Positions 47,370 to 59,676 of a DNA stretch of 64,000 bases are shown in pieces. This DNA comes from Diplocarpon mali. Taxonomy: Eukaryota; Ascomycota; Leotiomycetes; Helotiales; Drepanopezizaceae. The DNA is taken from NCBI GenBank assembly GCA_024741835.1, contig JAENRP010000119.1, positions 55,266 through 119,265 on the forward strand. The letters are read 5' to 3'. How positions within the stretch are numbered: the first letter of the stretch is position 1; every line of letters begins with the position of its first letter. The position numbers were made by a program, and so were the translations under genes. The notes beneath the pieces are model-generated. The model did not search any database. It saw nothing but the letters and a program-made list of their open reading frames with translations, and was not told the DNA's origin.

Positions 47370-48203
47370 ATGACCTCCAAAACGTACATCGTTGAGCATC
47401 TCGATGATGAGCTTGGCCCCTGGTCCGAACTGGAATACATCACCATAGCCAAGGAGTCCTACCAGGCAGGTGCAAAATTCTGTCTTTCCTCGATTCCGTC
47501 TTCTCTGCAACTACCAGAGGCGTTGAAATCTGTGCCAGGTTTCACAGCAGACTGCGATAGCGTCGAGACAATCTATGCCCAAGATAAGAGTCGAGTCTGC
47601 TTGCTGGACCCATCAGCTACCAAAGAGCTGAGTCCGGAGGACGGTGACGCATTTGACGTCTTTCTATTTGGGGGGATTCTAGGTGAGCCACCCCCAATAC
47701 CAACGACCGGAGATCCGTAATACTAACATGACCAGGGGATGACCCACCACGAGGTTTGTGCAGGAGATTTTCGGGGGTAGCCCTCAACTGATCCTCCAAA
47801 GACAGAACATCCGAGTTGAGAAAGAAAGGATTTGAGGGGAGACGTCTTGGCCCAAAACAGATGACAACTGACACAGCAGTCAGAGTGACAAGACTTGTGG
47901 CGCAAGAAAAAAGTGAATCCCCCACGCCACTCCGCGATACCGGTATTTATCACAGCACTCACACCATGCAGTCCCACTGGAGAAGATAGAGTACATCGAT
48001 TATCCTGAGCTCAAAATTAACAAGAATGAGAGCACGGAAATGCCGTTCCGCTACGTGAAGGGAGCGCATGGAGAGTCGATCATGCCAGAGGTAAGCGAGC
48101 GGAGCACACGGTCTATCAAGCCAGTATATGCTGACGCACTGCTAAGGGAATGGTTGATTTAATCAAGAAAGACTCCGAGAAAGGCTTTGGAGATCTCTTC
48201 TGA
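47370..48203 (+). CDS. SFM1: SPOUT-type protein arginine methyltransferase SFM1
   Basis: Five inferred exons: 47370-47682, 47736-47753, 47802-47912, 47972-48090 and 48147-48203, 205 aa (yeast Sfm1 213). The start MTSKTYIVEHLDDELGPWSELEY is family-like. The SPOUT fold phrases DVFLFGGILG, DDPPRDRTSELR and LGPKQMTTDTAVRVTRLV follow, then IPLEKIEYIDYPEL and MPFRYV. In yeast this unusual SPOUT enzyme methylates an arginine of ribosomal protein Rps3. Exon 2 is only 18 nt and encodes the conserved GDDPPR portion; skipping it would keep the frame. The gene is tandem with KEX1 but 2.3 kb away. Confidence 0.9.
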
Positions 48204-50508
48204 GCGAAGAGGTCAACAAGGTCTCGGGGAGACTAGTGTGACAGAAAGGCTGAACCCATTGCAGTTACTCGCTCACTACGCAGTCTTTCAAGCTTTCATA
48301 GACGCTGCAGAAAAACTATCGGGGCACTGAACTTGTGGGCAGAATGGTGATTGCACGCAGATGCAGCTTGCAAATCTCAACATTGTTCTCAGAGCTGCAT
48401 CATTGGAATTGCGCAGACCATTGCTTTTATCTTTGTCACTAATCGCCTGGGCGATGCCTCCCGACTCGAGAAACTAAACGGAGAAAGAAAATACTTTGCT
48501 GCATTCCCGATTTGAATCGTCTGGCGCCCCGTGTCTCCCTTCCTGCTTCTACGTTCCAGGAGAAGCTCTTGACTTACCAACATGTCCAGTCAAACTCCGG
48601 TCCCCTGATCTAAAGCCCAAGATTGGCCTTGAATGCTTGAGATTTACGTTTTTCCAGAGCACCGAGTGCGCACCCGACAGCGCCTGAGCGCATCGTTAGG
48701 AAATACCTTTTGGGTATGCACCATGTTGATTGAACGTCGCATGACTTTAGAAGCTCCATACAACCCGGTGAAAGTTCTTTTGATACTAGAAGACTAGGAG
48801 ACTAGGAGACTAGGAGACTAGTGGGTAAAATGAGTTTCGAAGGTCCCTTGGGCAAAAGAAGTCCGACAGCAAACCAAACGTTGACCATATAATGAAATCT
48901 CATTACAACAAGTGCATAGTGCCAAATAAGAATGGATCCCTCTAGGAAAGGGGCCAAGCAAAGAAGTATCTTGACAAGATCACGGCCAAACCGTCTGATA
49001 AGTGGGAAGAGTCGGGCTCCTGTACGACTCAAGTGATGTAACAAGATGGGGTCTCAAACTTCACCTGATACTGCTGCTGGCGAGGCGGCGTTTGAACGGA
49101 TACGCGGCGGGAGAGAGAGATGTAGGTGATCAATGGTGGCTCTGCATGCGGTGCAGGTAATGACTGACCAGTGCGAGGGAGGATCATTGAAGCTCTTGAA
49201 TGTGCATGGTTCGAGGCTTATCCTCCTAGGTAGCTACATGCGTGGTGAGCTGAGAATCATGACGGGGATTTGTTGCGAAGGTAGAGACGAGGCGCGAAAA
49301 GAGCACGGCCATCGACGTTGGATCCTGGCTGGCAAGGCCGCAACAGCTGGGACCCCTTGGACCCTTACGGTGGTGCCCTACGGGTGATCGCAAGAGCACC
49401 AACAGCAACGCAGCTCGCGTAGACGCGCGTAGACGCGTCGATCGATACCGATGTAAATAGTCAATCCGGATTTCTCGGCTTGGGAGTCTTGTTGACATAT
49501 ATATCCCTTGGGCCCGAGCCAAATCACGTTCTCAAGGTCAGGTAGGCCAGCTATGGTATCCCCCCCTGAGTCGAAGTCAGATCGGGTAAAAGCTGGACCC
49601 AAGACTGGGCCCCGTGTCGATAGCCGTCTGGGATGTCTAAGAGGAAGAGCCAATAATCCCAATCGTTTCCAGCCCTTGCTGTTCTATCCATAGAAGTTCC
49701 GGCGGGTCTGCACACGAGATATACGTCCAGATAGCCACCCGAGCCCGTCCAGACCGGTGTGGGAGAGCGAACAGCTTCTGGTCTGAGTTCTCCGTCGGTT
49801 GGCAAGGGCTGCTCACGACTTGGAAGAGCGTTGGCCAAACCTTCGACCCAGTTGTGACGCAGCTCAACCCTTACTCTACCAAGTATTTTCTTGCATGGAC
49901 AATGAGAGAGCGGGAGGGGGCGGGGGAGGGGAGGAAACTGTAATACGAACGACTATCACCGTCCCCCGACATGCTGGGAGAAGCTTGAGCCTAAGTCTCT
50001 GTAAGCTCACTCCAACTCCTGGATCTCGAACTTGGGTTGGCAGTCGATTCAGGTGCCTTGCCTTGAATTGATATCGAGTCAAGTCGAGATGATTCAGCGC
50101 CGGCAGATACTTTCTGCGCAGATTGCGTTGTTGTCAAAGGCCAGGTCGCCGTACGCACAGATGCCTGAAGCCAGTGCTTACGATGCTTGCAACAAGCTCA
50201 AACGGACGGAACCGCGCCTCTTCAACCCAAGGACCAGCTCTCACTTGGCAGGTCACATTCGGGGGACAACCATTCTGGCATTTGTACCGCGGACTGTTAC
50301 TTCAGAATCAGAACACCGTCGGGTTTCAGCAGGTACTACGTGACGCCCCTCAAGAAATCTCGGGTTCGAGAAAGCCGCGTGGCTGCGCGTGAGAGTTCCG
50401 GACCTGATATCAACCCAACACCTGTCTTCAGGAATCATTCATGACCAGCACGATTGCGAAGACGCATCTCTAGCAGGTTCCCAGACCGGATTTCCCAGCG
50501 GACCGACG
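48204..50508. other. 2.3-kb intergenic region between SFM1 and KEX1
   Basis: No gene could be supported. There is an 8-bp tandem repeat (48790-48820) and a minus-strand stretch (49551-49867) with two overlapping protein-like frames. The end should contain the KEX1 promoter. Confidence 0.45.
48790..48820. repeat. 8-bp tandem repeat (ACTAGGAG)
   Basis: About three and a half perfect copies of ACTAGGAG. Confidence 0.95.
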
Positions 50509-52688
50509 ATGAGGGCTCTCACCGGGGAGCGATTTCGAGGGGCGACGGGACAGTTGCTTTCGATATGTGGCTTGCTTTCCATGGTGATGCTGCCATCCGC
50601 GGCTAGAGCAGACAAGACTGCGGCGGATTACTTTGTACATTCGCTGCCTGGAGCGCCAGAACCTCTGCTGAAGATGCACGCGGGGTAGGTCTCAATTGTG
50701 AAGGTGGTGGAATATATCGTACGTACTGGGTCTGACGTTTCTCCCTTGCTAGGCATATCGAAATTACCCCCGAGCATAACGGCAATCTATTTTTCTGGCT
50801 GTACCAGAACAGGCACATCGCTAATAAGCAGAGGCTCATCATATGGTTGAATGGCGGGCCAGGGTGCAGCTCTGAAGGTCTGTCCTCCATTCGGACCTCG
50901 GAGGAGGACTTGACTTGAATCGAAGCCGACTCGGGTTGGGGCAAGCGCTGACGGGATTGCAGATGGAGCGCTGATGGAGGTTGGACCTTACCGTGTCAAG
51001 GACGGCAAGGATGGGCCCAAGCTGGAATATAATCCGGGTTCATGGGACGAATTTGCGAAGTGAGTGTCGAAAAGCACCTGATTAGCTAGGCATGCTTACT
51101 GACCTGCCGTAGTGTTATGTTTGTGGACAATCCTGTCGGGACTGGCTACAGCTTCGTGGATACGGATAGCTATGTCCATGAGTTGCCAGAAATGGCAAGT
51201 CAATTCGTAAAGTTTTTGGAGAAGTGGTTCGCGATTTTCCCACAGTTCGAACATGACGATGTGAGTTACTGGATATCATATGGCGAGATCCTTACCAATC
51301 TCGTTTAGATATACCTCGCAGGAGAATCGTATGCCGGACAGCACATCCCATACATATCGAGAGCAATCCTAGAAAGGAACAAGGCCGGAGCGAAGCATCA
51401 ATGGAACTTGAAGGGCATGATGATTGGTAATGGGTGGATTGCACCAAAGGAGCAGTACAAGGCCTACTTGTCCTTCGCATATGAGCGTGGAATGGTCGAG
51501 CGAAACTCGGATATCGGAAAGAGGCTCGACTCTCAAGAAGCTGTGTGTATGAAAGCGCTCAACGAAGCTGGAGCTAGTGATAAGGTCGACCTCGACGTCT
51601 GCGAGGAGATCTTGCAGGACCTTCTGCACGAGACCGTTGTCACCAACCCAGACGGCAAGGACGAATGCTTCAACATGTACGACATCAAGCTGAAGGATAC
51701 GTACCCAAGCTGTGGAATGAACTGGCCTCCAGACTTGGCAGAGGTTACGCCGTACCTTCGCCGTAAAGACGTTGTATCGGCGCTTCATATCGACCCGGGA
51801 AAACGCACAGGATGGACTGAGTGCAACGGGGGTGTCGGGAGCGCTTTCAGGGCAGTCGCTTCCAAGCCTTCGATTCAACTCATGCCGGATCTGCTGAAGG
51901 AGGTCCCGACAGTTCTTTTTTCAGGCGCCGATGATCTTATTTGCAACCACATTGGAACGGAGGAAATGATCAGCAATATGGAATGGAACGGTGGAAAGGG
52001 GTTTGAGCTCTCGCCCGGCACATGGGCACCCAGAAGAGAATGGACGTTTGAAGGCGAAAATGCCGGCTTCTGGCAAGAAGCTAGAAACCTCAGCTACGTG
52101 CTGTTCTACAACTCCTCTCATATGGTGCCATTCGACTATGCTCGACGCACTCGCGACATGCTTGATCGATTCATGGGCGTGGACATCTCCAGTATCGGCG
52201 GCGAGCCCACAGACAGCCGGATTGATGGCGAGAAAGGCCTCGAGACTTCGGTCGGTGGCCACCCTAACAGCACTACGGCAGTAGCAGCCGAGGAAGAAAG
52301 AGTCGAGGCTGCAAAATGGGCTGCATACTACAAATCCGGGGAGATTGTCCTCGTCATCGTCGCTATTGCTGCCGCGGCATGGGGCTATTACGTCTGGAAA
52401 GACCGCCGCCAACGCACAGGCTACAAGGGCATCTTTGGAGCTGAACCTATGGCATTGGGCGGCGTTGGAGATGGCGTTAGAGGCGGAATGGGGTTGGAGG
52501 GCTTCAGGAGTAAGCGTGCGAGCCGAGATGTTGAAGCCGCAGATTTTGACGAAAGTGAGCTCGATGAGCTACACGTACGGACTCCGACCGAAGATATTGA
52601 TCATGAGCGCTACAGTGTAGGCAGTGCAAGTGATGATAATGAGTTGAAGCCTGGTATTGGCCATAGAACTGGCAAGAGGAAGGGCTGA
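50509..52688 (+). CDS. KEX1: Pheromone-processing carboxypeptidase KEX1
   Basis: Exons 50509-50684, 50753-50877, 50963-51059, 51113-51260 and 51309-52688, 641 aa. A signal peptide ([19 protein letters not shown]) is followed by the serine carboxypeptidase S10 domain: [13 protein letters not shown] oxyanion region, GESYAGQ with catalytic Ser189, GADDLICNH with Asp391 and SSHMVPFD with His453. A single membrane helix near residue 605 ([18 protein letters not shown]) and an acidic cytosolic tail follow. Kex1 is a late-Golgi enzyme that trims C-terminal Lys/Arg from Kex2-processed precursors. All intron junctions restore family sequence. The neighbouring in-frame ATG at 50389 would precede the signal peptide and was not used. 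Confidence 0.95.
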
Positions 52689-53152
52689 CGAAAATGAAAA
52701 CTTGTAGGATTTGATTGGCGCAGGCATAGAGTATTCTTGGTAGCGCTTCAGAAATGACAATCGGCCAGTCACTTCAGATCAATATTCTCGCATATTTGTC
52801 CGGTCATGTCTACGAGCACTTGGCAGGGTGAATGATCCCGACAAAGCACCTATTTTGATGTAGGATCGGAGCGATAACCAGCGGGCCGCAGTCTTACTCT
52901 TTTAGTGATTGATCTCATTCCTCTCAGGGCTAGGTAGTATCTGTAGACGATTGGTATTCTTCGCTGCAAAATCCGGAACGCCTGTATGCGTGCTCCTCTC
53001 ACACCCTGACTGTGACTTTTCCACCCCAACGTGCCAATCAAGACCGAGCTACAATACAGTCAGCAACAATGCTTGGGGCGAGTAGCGTGTTCTTCCCCAT
53101 CCTCCCTTCCCCACGCAGTTTCTTTCTTTGCCATGCACCCTCCACTTCCTGA
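52689..53152. other. Convergent 3' region KEX1 / RAE1
   Basis: About 460 bp between convergent stop codons; no gene supported. Confidence 0.45.
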
Positions 53153-54338
53153 CTATCGCTTCTTGACACTTGGCCGAGGTTTGCACTCGTCGGCGTTGAC
53201 GGCGTGCATCATGACCTTGTTTTGCAGCGTCGCTGTGTTGCTGGCATATCCCTTGCTCCAATCGTAACTAACGGCGTAGGCGAAGATATCTCCTTTCGAA
53301 TCGAACGCTGTCGCTGAGATCGTGCCTCCCACGGCGGGGTAACCCTTCAGTCTGTGCTTGGCAACTCCATCCCAGAAGTGGAATGTGCCGTCTGAGCCAG
53401 CTGTACTGAAGGTACCGTGGACAGGGTGGTAGGAGATGGCGTTGACGGAGTAAACGTTAGTCATGTTGTTTTGGGGTGGGTCGCGGTGACATTTGAAGGA
53501 GAAATTTGAGCTGTGAGGCCAAGGTTAGCATCGTGAGGTTTGTGGGTGATTGCAGAGGATGCTTGCCTGGAGTCCTTTTCCTCAACATACTGGATGGCAC
53601 ATCTACCCTCGATGCTGCCCACAGCGAAACCAGTAGCGTCTGTAAAGCAGCTGACTACTCTCGTTTGCCACTTCAGCGGACTTTGAATCGTCTTATAGAA
53701 CTTCGTTGGATCGCTCAGGTTGATGACATTGATATATCGGTCTGCGGTTCCAACAACCAGCAGGTTCTTCTTCACGTCCAAGGTATAAACTCGCTCTTGG
53801 CATGTTATCGTAGCTACGGCTGTTGACTGGCGCAAATCCCAGTACTTAATTGTCTTGTCCCAAGAGCCAGTCACTATCATCGGCGCACTGGCCCCAGGTG
53901 GTGTGAAGTATTTAACGCAGCGAATAGGTTGGTCATGGGCGGCGACTTGTGTGGATGTGTTGGTGCCAGCTCCGAGGTCGATAACGCGCGCAGCTTTGTC
54001 TGCCCCAGCTCCTACAACCTTTGTGCCATCCTGCTCATTCTCAGCATTTGTAGGATCGCAGGAAGATGTTCTACGCTTACAGGTGACCAGTCGCAACTAA
54101 GAACAGGTCCCTCAGAATCGAAGAATGCCTTACCGGTACTTCCACCGGTGGAAGTTATCTCGTATATCCGAACCTTCTTATCCCACGAAGCTACAGCCAG
54201 GTGCATAGACTGTGGCGAGAATGCTAGGTCGGAAATGCTATCATCTGGTGGGTTGTTGAGAGCTACATCATTCGAGAGGTCGCCGAGAGTATTTGCTGCG
54301 CTGCTGCTTGCAGCCGTCGATCCAAATAAACCGGACAT
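53153..54338 (-). CDS. GLE2: mRNA export factor RAE1/GLE2 (WD40)
   Basis: Exons 54081-54338, 53567-54030 and 53153-53510, 359 aa. The short N-terminal tail MSGLFGSTAASSS precedes seven WD repeats (LAVASWDKKVRIYE, PMIVTGSWDKTIKYWDLR, VGTADRYINVINL, GTFSTAGSDGTFHFWD). The end KVMMHAVNADECKPRPSVKK is the typical Rae1 C-terminus. Rae1/Gle2 binds the Nup98/Nup116 GLEBS motif at nuclear pores in mRNA export. The second intron (53511-53566) starts with GC instead of GT (AG|GCAAGC) but has the usual branch and AG end, and restores SNFSFKCHRD. Confidence 0.95.
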
Positions 54339-56063
54339 TTTGTAGGATACTGATTATGCGCAGATTTTGAATGGCAGATAATGGACTTGTGCCTCTACGC
54401 CCGATTCCCTCGAGTCAAGATTGCTATCGTGTGTGCTGAAAGTTCATGTTCCAGTTTTCAGGCACCTTCTGAAAGCACGTCGCGACTTTCGCATCCTGCG
54501 CGCCCACCAATGAGGAGCCGCTCGATCGTTAGCTCGGCGCTAGAATTAGCGCACAATGGCAAACTCGCTAGCTACAAAATCAAAAATTCTGCTCTCTGAG
54601 ACTTCTCTTGATCTTGTTAACTTCTCGCTCAAAGAATCGCATTCGAAGCACACAAACAGAGAGGCCTATTTGGTCTCTCAGCTAGAAATGGCCATTCTTG
54701 CTTTGGGAGAAAGTCCCCGGACACCCTTCTTTCTGAAGGATTGCGGAAACGCGCCGCCATAGAAGCAACACAGCGGCTTCTCTTCTACCAATTCTCATTC
54801 ACTTTCTCCATCCTCTTGCCGCCTGTACCACATACGAGCCGATCTCGGGGCCCTGGTTCTTAGCCGGACGGATCCCATGGATGAAGATACGAGTCCGGTC
54901 CTCTCGTGCAATTTCCTTGGAACCGAGGGATGTGAGTTTGTGCGAGGTATTTGGATTGTTCTTGGGGGTGACGAGATTTTCTGGTCGTGGAGGCTATTCG
55001 TCGAGAACGATAGATATGCGATTGCCTCTTCTGCTACGCGAGTAGTGGCAGTGGTAACTCGATGGGGCTTATTCTTGATGCGAGAAGTTCACTCCTTTCT
55101 TTTCTGGGTCCATAGCTTATGGAAAGCGGTGGCACTTACTGAAGACATGGACGAATCTTCTATCTCTCCGACGGAGGAGAAGTCCTGGTCCGATGATATC
55201 CTGCGACAGATGCTCTATCGAAGGAGCTGGATCCGAGCTTGCAGCTTCACATGATGATCACCAATATAGAGTCAAGCACAGAAAGCGCACGTTTAACCGC
55301 GATGCCGCCTATGTTGACCTCAGCGTTATGGAATCTGATGATCCTTTTGCAAGCTTCTCTCCCTATCCTTCAGCACTGCATCTTGGTGCATTCTTCCACC
55401 TAGTCATTTTGTTGTAACTGACTCCTGAAGGGAGTAGAAGAGCTTTTCCCCCAAGGAAAAAAGAACGACCGCTATGAAGGAAAAGGGCTTCCGCTTTTTT
55501 TAGACTTCCGTTCCCCGGAGCGCATGTCAGATGTGTCAAACCCATTTGAAGAGGGGCGTCTCCTGATGTGCTACGGGAAGCTGGCAGGCAATCAAGCACC
55601 CGACAATGGGAAAGGAACATGAATTCTACAAGTAAACAGATTCCTACGCACTTCTCACGGATGTTCAGTATTCCTTCGTACAATAATCTACCGCCTTAGC
55701 TGACACTCATCATAAAAGCCTTTTCGCGTGATCAGATCGGGCTGGCCTGGGCTAATTCCCAAGCTCGGATATTTTTAGAGATCAACTTGGTGCAGTCAAT
55801 AAATAAAACCTTGTCAATTTAATGCAGTCCCTACAGATCACTTTAAAGTCTCCATTGAGAGCGACGTATGTGGCTGGCTACTCACGCATTTTCCATGATA
55901 CTGGGCGTTCGCTCCTCGCCCTTAAAAGCTGTAATCAAATATTTGTCATGTGGATATAATCAAGATAATGCAAAGCTATTCTAGCCATTCGACCATCACC
56001 GTCATTTAAGCCGTAAAAAATGCAATGCAATGCAAATACCGAACTCCAGACTTGGTAGACCCC
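54339..56063. other. Intergenic 1.7 kb between RAE1 and the unnamed gene at 56064
   Basis: RAE1 promoter and the 3' flank of the next gene. Two plus-strand frames (54556-54762, 68 codons, and 54877-55254, 125 codons) have ATG starts but no recognisable domain, so no gene is called. Confidence 0.4.
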
Positions 56064-57430
56064 TCACATCAGACCCCCCAGAACAACTTTCCCAATACTC
56101 GCAACCTCGCTCCTCACTCCGCCTCTACTACCATCCTCAAACTCCTTCACGACACCCTGTACAATGATCTTGCGTACCCTCGAATCGGCTTTCATGAACA
56201 TCTCTGCGACCACGGGATTGCATTCCCTCGGCGAAGCTACCAAACTCATAAGTCGTGTGTAGCAGTCGATCAAAACATCGCAGAGCGTCGCAAACGTCTG
56301 GTAGAAATCCGGGTCGAAGGGCAAAGACGGTGTCAATAAATGCGTGTAATCCTCCCCAGGCAAGAGATCACTCTCCCCCATAGGAAACGAGGAGTTCGTG
56401 CCCCCGGACGACGTACTGGACTCGAACGAGTCGTTGCCCAGCGGTAGTCCTATCTCCGCCGCAGAACTCTGTCTCCTGCCCTTCCCACTCGTACCTGTGG
56501 CTCTCTTGAACATTTGCGGGAATCGACCCCGGGATATAGACATCGAGCCGTCGGGTGGGTGGACTTGCTGAAAGGATTCGAACTCTGCGAGCAGGGCGTT
56601 GAGCGTTTTGAGGAATTCCAGAGCGGTCGAGGAGTTCAGGTCCAGGATTGTGGGGATGGAGAGCCCGAGGAGGAGGTAGTTTATTGCGCGGCGGGCGACT
56701 TTGCGGCTATCGAAGTAGGGCATTCGTTGCAGGTCTGGCTTGTTGAATAGTACCGTATTGAACCAATATACTCTGCCTTCATGTCTATTCCCATCAGCAA
56801 CTTCCCCGCTATCCTCTGTCATGGGAGGCTAACATACGCTTTCCTCAGATAATCCAACGTGGATATTCGCTTTGAAGAGGTCTCTTGTATGTGCTGATAT
56901 GTGATAGTTTCCAGGGTAGGAGTAGATTGTGGCGGTAAGGCGGTTGTCGTAGAGGGCTGGTATCCTGTTCCTGGCCTGGCGAGCATCATATTGACATATG
57001 GTGCCGCCTCTGTTCCAGGAGCAGCGGGATCTGCACCACCGGCGCTGGCCACAATCTTCTCAAAACTGTTCGTCGACCTTGTGCCCTCCGCTTCACGCTG
57101 CGCGGCTAGATTCAGATTCGTGGGCAGGGGATTCTCCTCTATATTCAGCGCTTCTCTCTGCTGCGCAGCATTCGATCGAGCGCGGCGCTCTGGAGAAAAG
57201 GTAATGCCTGCGCTGGAGCTGTTGCGTCCTCGGTGCGTCTTGCTGTTGCTGGCCGAGATGGACGACTTGCGATTGAAGGTGGAGGCCAGAGACCCGTAGG
57301 CAGACTCGCTGGTGGAAGTTTGTCCGCCGCTGGTGCTCGGCCTGGTGGCTGTCGTTGGCGTCTTGCTACCGCCGAAGATGCTGCCTCCTTTGAACAGGCC
57401 ACCTGCGGTCGAGCCAGTCGAGCGATGCAT
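56064..57430 (-). CDS. Unnamed conserved-looking fungal protein with disordered N-terminus
   Basis: Exons 56838-57430 and 56064-56784, 437 aa. The first about 180 residues are Ser/Thr/Gly-rich and disordered (MHRSTGSTAGGLFKGGSIFG). A folded part follows from ISTLDYLRKA, joined by a 53-bp intron to HEGRVYWFNTVLFNKPDLQR. It continues with helical segments (ALEFLKTLNALLAEFESFQQ) and DPDFYQTFATLCDVLIDCYT, and ends RKIIVQGVVKEFEDG and VLGGLM. The second half looks all-helical. I recognise the style of a conserved ascomycete protein but cannot name the family. It is divergent from ECT1. Confidence 0.8.
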
Positions 57431-58168
57431 CTTCGGAAGGCTAATCTGACGGCATGGGTCCGGGTAGAGACCTCCTTAGCATCTTCGAATATGCCGCCTT
57501 GCTGCTTCAGTCCTGAAATTGAAGGACGAACGGGATATCCTCGTCCTGGCAGAAGGGATTTATCGCAAAGGTCAAGCTCTTGCTATTTAAGTTTTTGAGT
57601 TTCTCTTTTTTTTCCTTTTTTCTCTTCTTTTTATTTTCTTTTTGCCTTTTGAGGGTGGGGGGGAAGCTAGAGATTCTTATTCCGCGCCACTCGAACAAAA
57701 AAAAGAGTGGAGTGCTGATCCAATCCACCGTCCAAACGAAAAGGTACCTGTCTCGATGCTGGTCGATGCGAATTCCGTGACGAGCAGATGATCGAAAAAA
57801 GGGGGGGGGGATATCCGGGCTTCCAAGTCTATATATCTACGTATCAGTTGCTCAGAATCCACCGAATTAATATATTCTTTACTCCCCAGGCAGGGATATC
57901 CGTCGGACGACGAGTTTCGAAACGGTGATCAGGGTTTCCAAGAGCTCACGGCATGACCCCTGAAGCAGCGGAATCCATCGCCAAAAGCGCAGGTGCAGGA
58001 GCATGCAGCTTGATCAACCCTGCACCAATGAACCCCGCGGTGTCCAGGAATGGTGGGTGGGGATTGTACATACTTCCTAGTACTTCTACACAAAACACTA
58101 TACGTACCTAGGTGAGTCTTGACTCAAGCAACATCTTCCGCGCCAACAGCAACCCTCCCTCGGCCACG
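57431..58168. promoter_or_regulatory. Divergent promoter region (unnamed gene / ECT1)
   Basis: About 740 bp. Contains a T-rich tract (57600-57650) and a G10 run (about 57800-57810); no gene supported. Confidence 0.45.
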
Positions 58169-59676
58169 ATGAGCTCCAAGGCAGAAGATGCTGGTCCGCC
58201 GGGAGAAGCTGCGTCAGCAATCCTGGATGGCAGGATCTGGGTGGATGGGTGCTGGGATTTCTTCCATCATGGTAGGTCGCATTCATGCTTCTAGACAATG
58301 TATGGACGCTGGTATTGATGCGTTGAACAGGCCATGCGGGTGCTATGCTGCAGGCGCGGCAGTTGGGCACAGAGTTGGTTGTAGGCGTCCACTCGGACGA
58401 GTCCATTTTGGAGAATAAGGGGCCGACGGTCATGACTCTGGAGGAACGGTAAACCTGCCAACATCCAGAATGTGGCTGTTGCTGAGTCTGGGATGCTAGA
58501 ATCGCCGCCGTTGATGCCTGTCGATGGGTCACTCGATCCGTGGCCTTTGCGCCGTACGTGACCTCGCTGCCCTGGATCTCCCACTACGGATGCAAGTACG
58601 TGGTCCACGGAGACGACATCACGTCTGATAGCAGTGGAGAGGACTGCTACCGATTTGTCAAGGCAGCAGGCAGGTTCAAGGTCGTGAAGAGGACGCCGAG
58701 TATCTCGACCACGGACCTTGTGGGGCGGATGTTGTTGTGCACCCGCACGCACTTCATAAAGTCTCTGACCAGGATGCTTGATGGAGAAGAGGGCTCGGGA
58801 CCAGAAGAGGAGCGAAAGAAGACGGGGAAAGATATGACGGAGAGGATGAAGATGTATGCTACGGATGAGACCGGGCTCAAGCCTGGATCGAGCGTTTGGT
58901 TCTGGACTGCTTCGATCAAAGCCAGAGAGGATGACACAGAAGAGGAGAAGGGGGTGTTCAGCTGTTTGAGTCAAGGATCGCAGCCGAAGCCTGGTCAACG
59001 GGTTGTGTATGTCGATGGTGGATTCGACCTATTCTCTTCGGGCCACATCGAGTTCCTGCGACAGGTCATCAAGGTCGAGGAGAAGCTCGGTCTAGAGGGA
59101 GGATGGTACAGCAAAGAGGCTACTGAAGAGCGAATTGGCAAGGGGGCAGACTACGGACCTGTTTTTGTCATTGCTGGTGTTCATGATGACGAAGTGATCA
59201 ACCACTGGAAGGGCGTCAACTACCCCGTCATGAACATCTACGAGCGAGGACTCTGCGTCTTGCAGTGCCGAGTAAGGACACCTCGTTTTCTCTCTCAACA
59301 ATTCAAAAGTCACATCTAACAATCACAGTACGTCAACTCCGTAATCTTCGGCGCGCCCTTCAGCCCAACACGCTCTTACCTAACCTCTACACCCTGGGGG
59401 ACGCCGGATGCTGTCTACCACGGCCCAACTTCTTTCATGCCGCTCACCTACGACCCGTACACGGCGCCCAAGGAAATGGGCATCTACAAAGAGATAGGTG
59501 AGCATGATTTTTCATCCGTCAACGCAGGCCAGATCGTGCAGCGGATTCTCAAGAGTCGGGATATGTATGAGGAGAGGCAGAGGGTCAAGGGAGTCAAGGG
59601 GATTGGCGAAGATGCAGCGAGGAGGAGGGAGATGATGGAGGAGGAGCAGAGGAAGAGGGAAGATGACGCCACGTAG
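58169..59676 (+). CDS. ECT1: Ethanolamine-phosphate cytidylyltransferase
   Basis: Exons 58169-58271, 58331-58448, 58500-59271 and 59329-59676, 446 aa. Two cytidylyltransferase folds are present. The first has WVDGCWDFFHHGHAGA with the HxGH motif split by intron 1, then VVGVHSDESILENKGP. The second has YVDGGFDLFSSGHIEFLRQV, SSGH rather than HxGH as expected of the degenerate second domain. The enzyme makes CDP-ethanolamine from CTP and phosphoethanolamine in the Kennedy pathway to phosphatidylethanolamine, cytosol/ER. The C-terminus ends in a charged helix. The ATG at 58169 (MSSKAEDAG) is the first that precedes the fold. Confidence 0.95.

Noticed and set aside
57580..57780. Hydrophobic 66-codon frame (Phe/Leu-rich)
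   Set aside because: Simply the translation of a poly-pyrimidine (T-rich) tract upstream of a gene.
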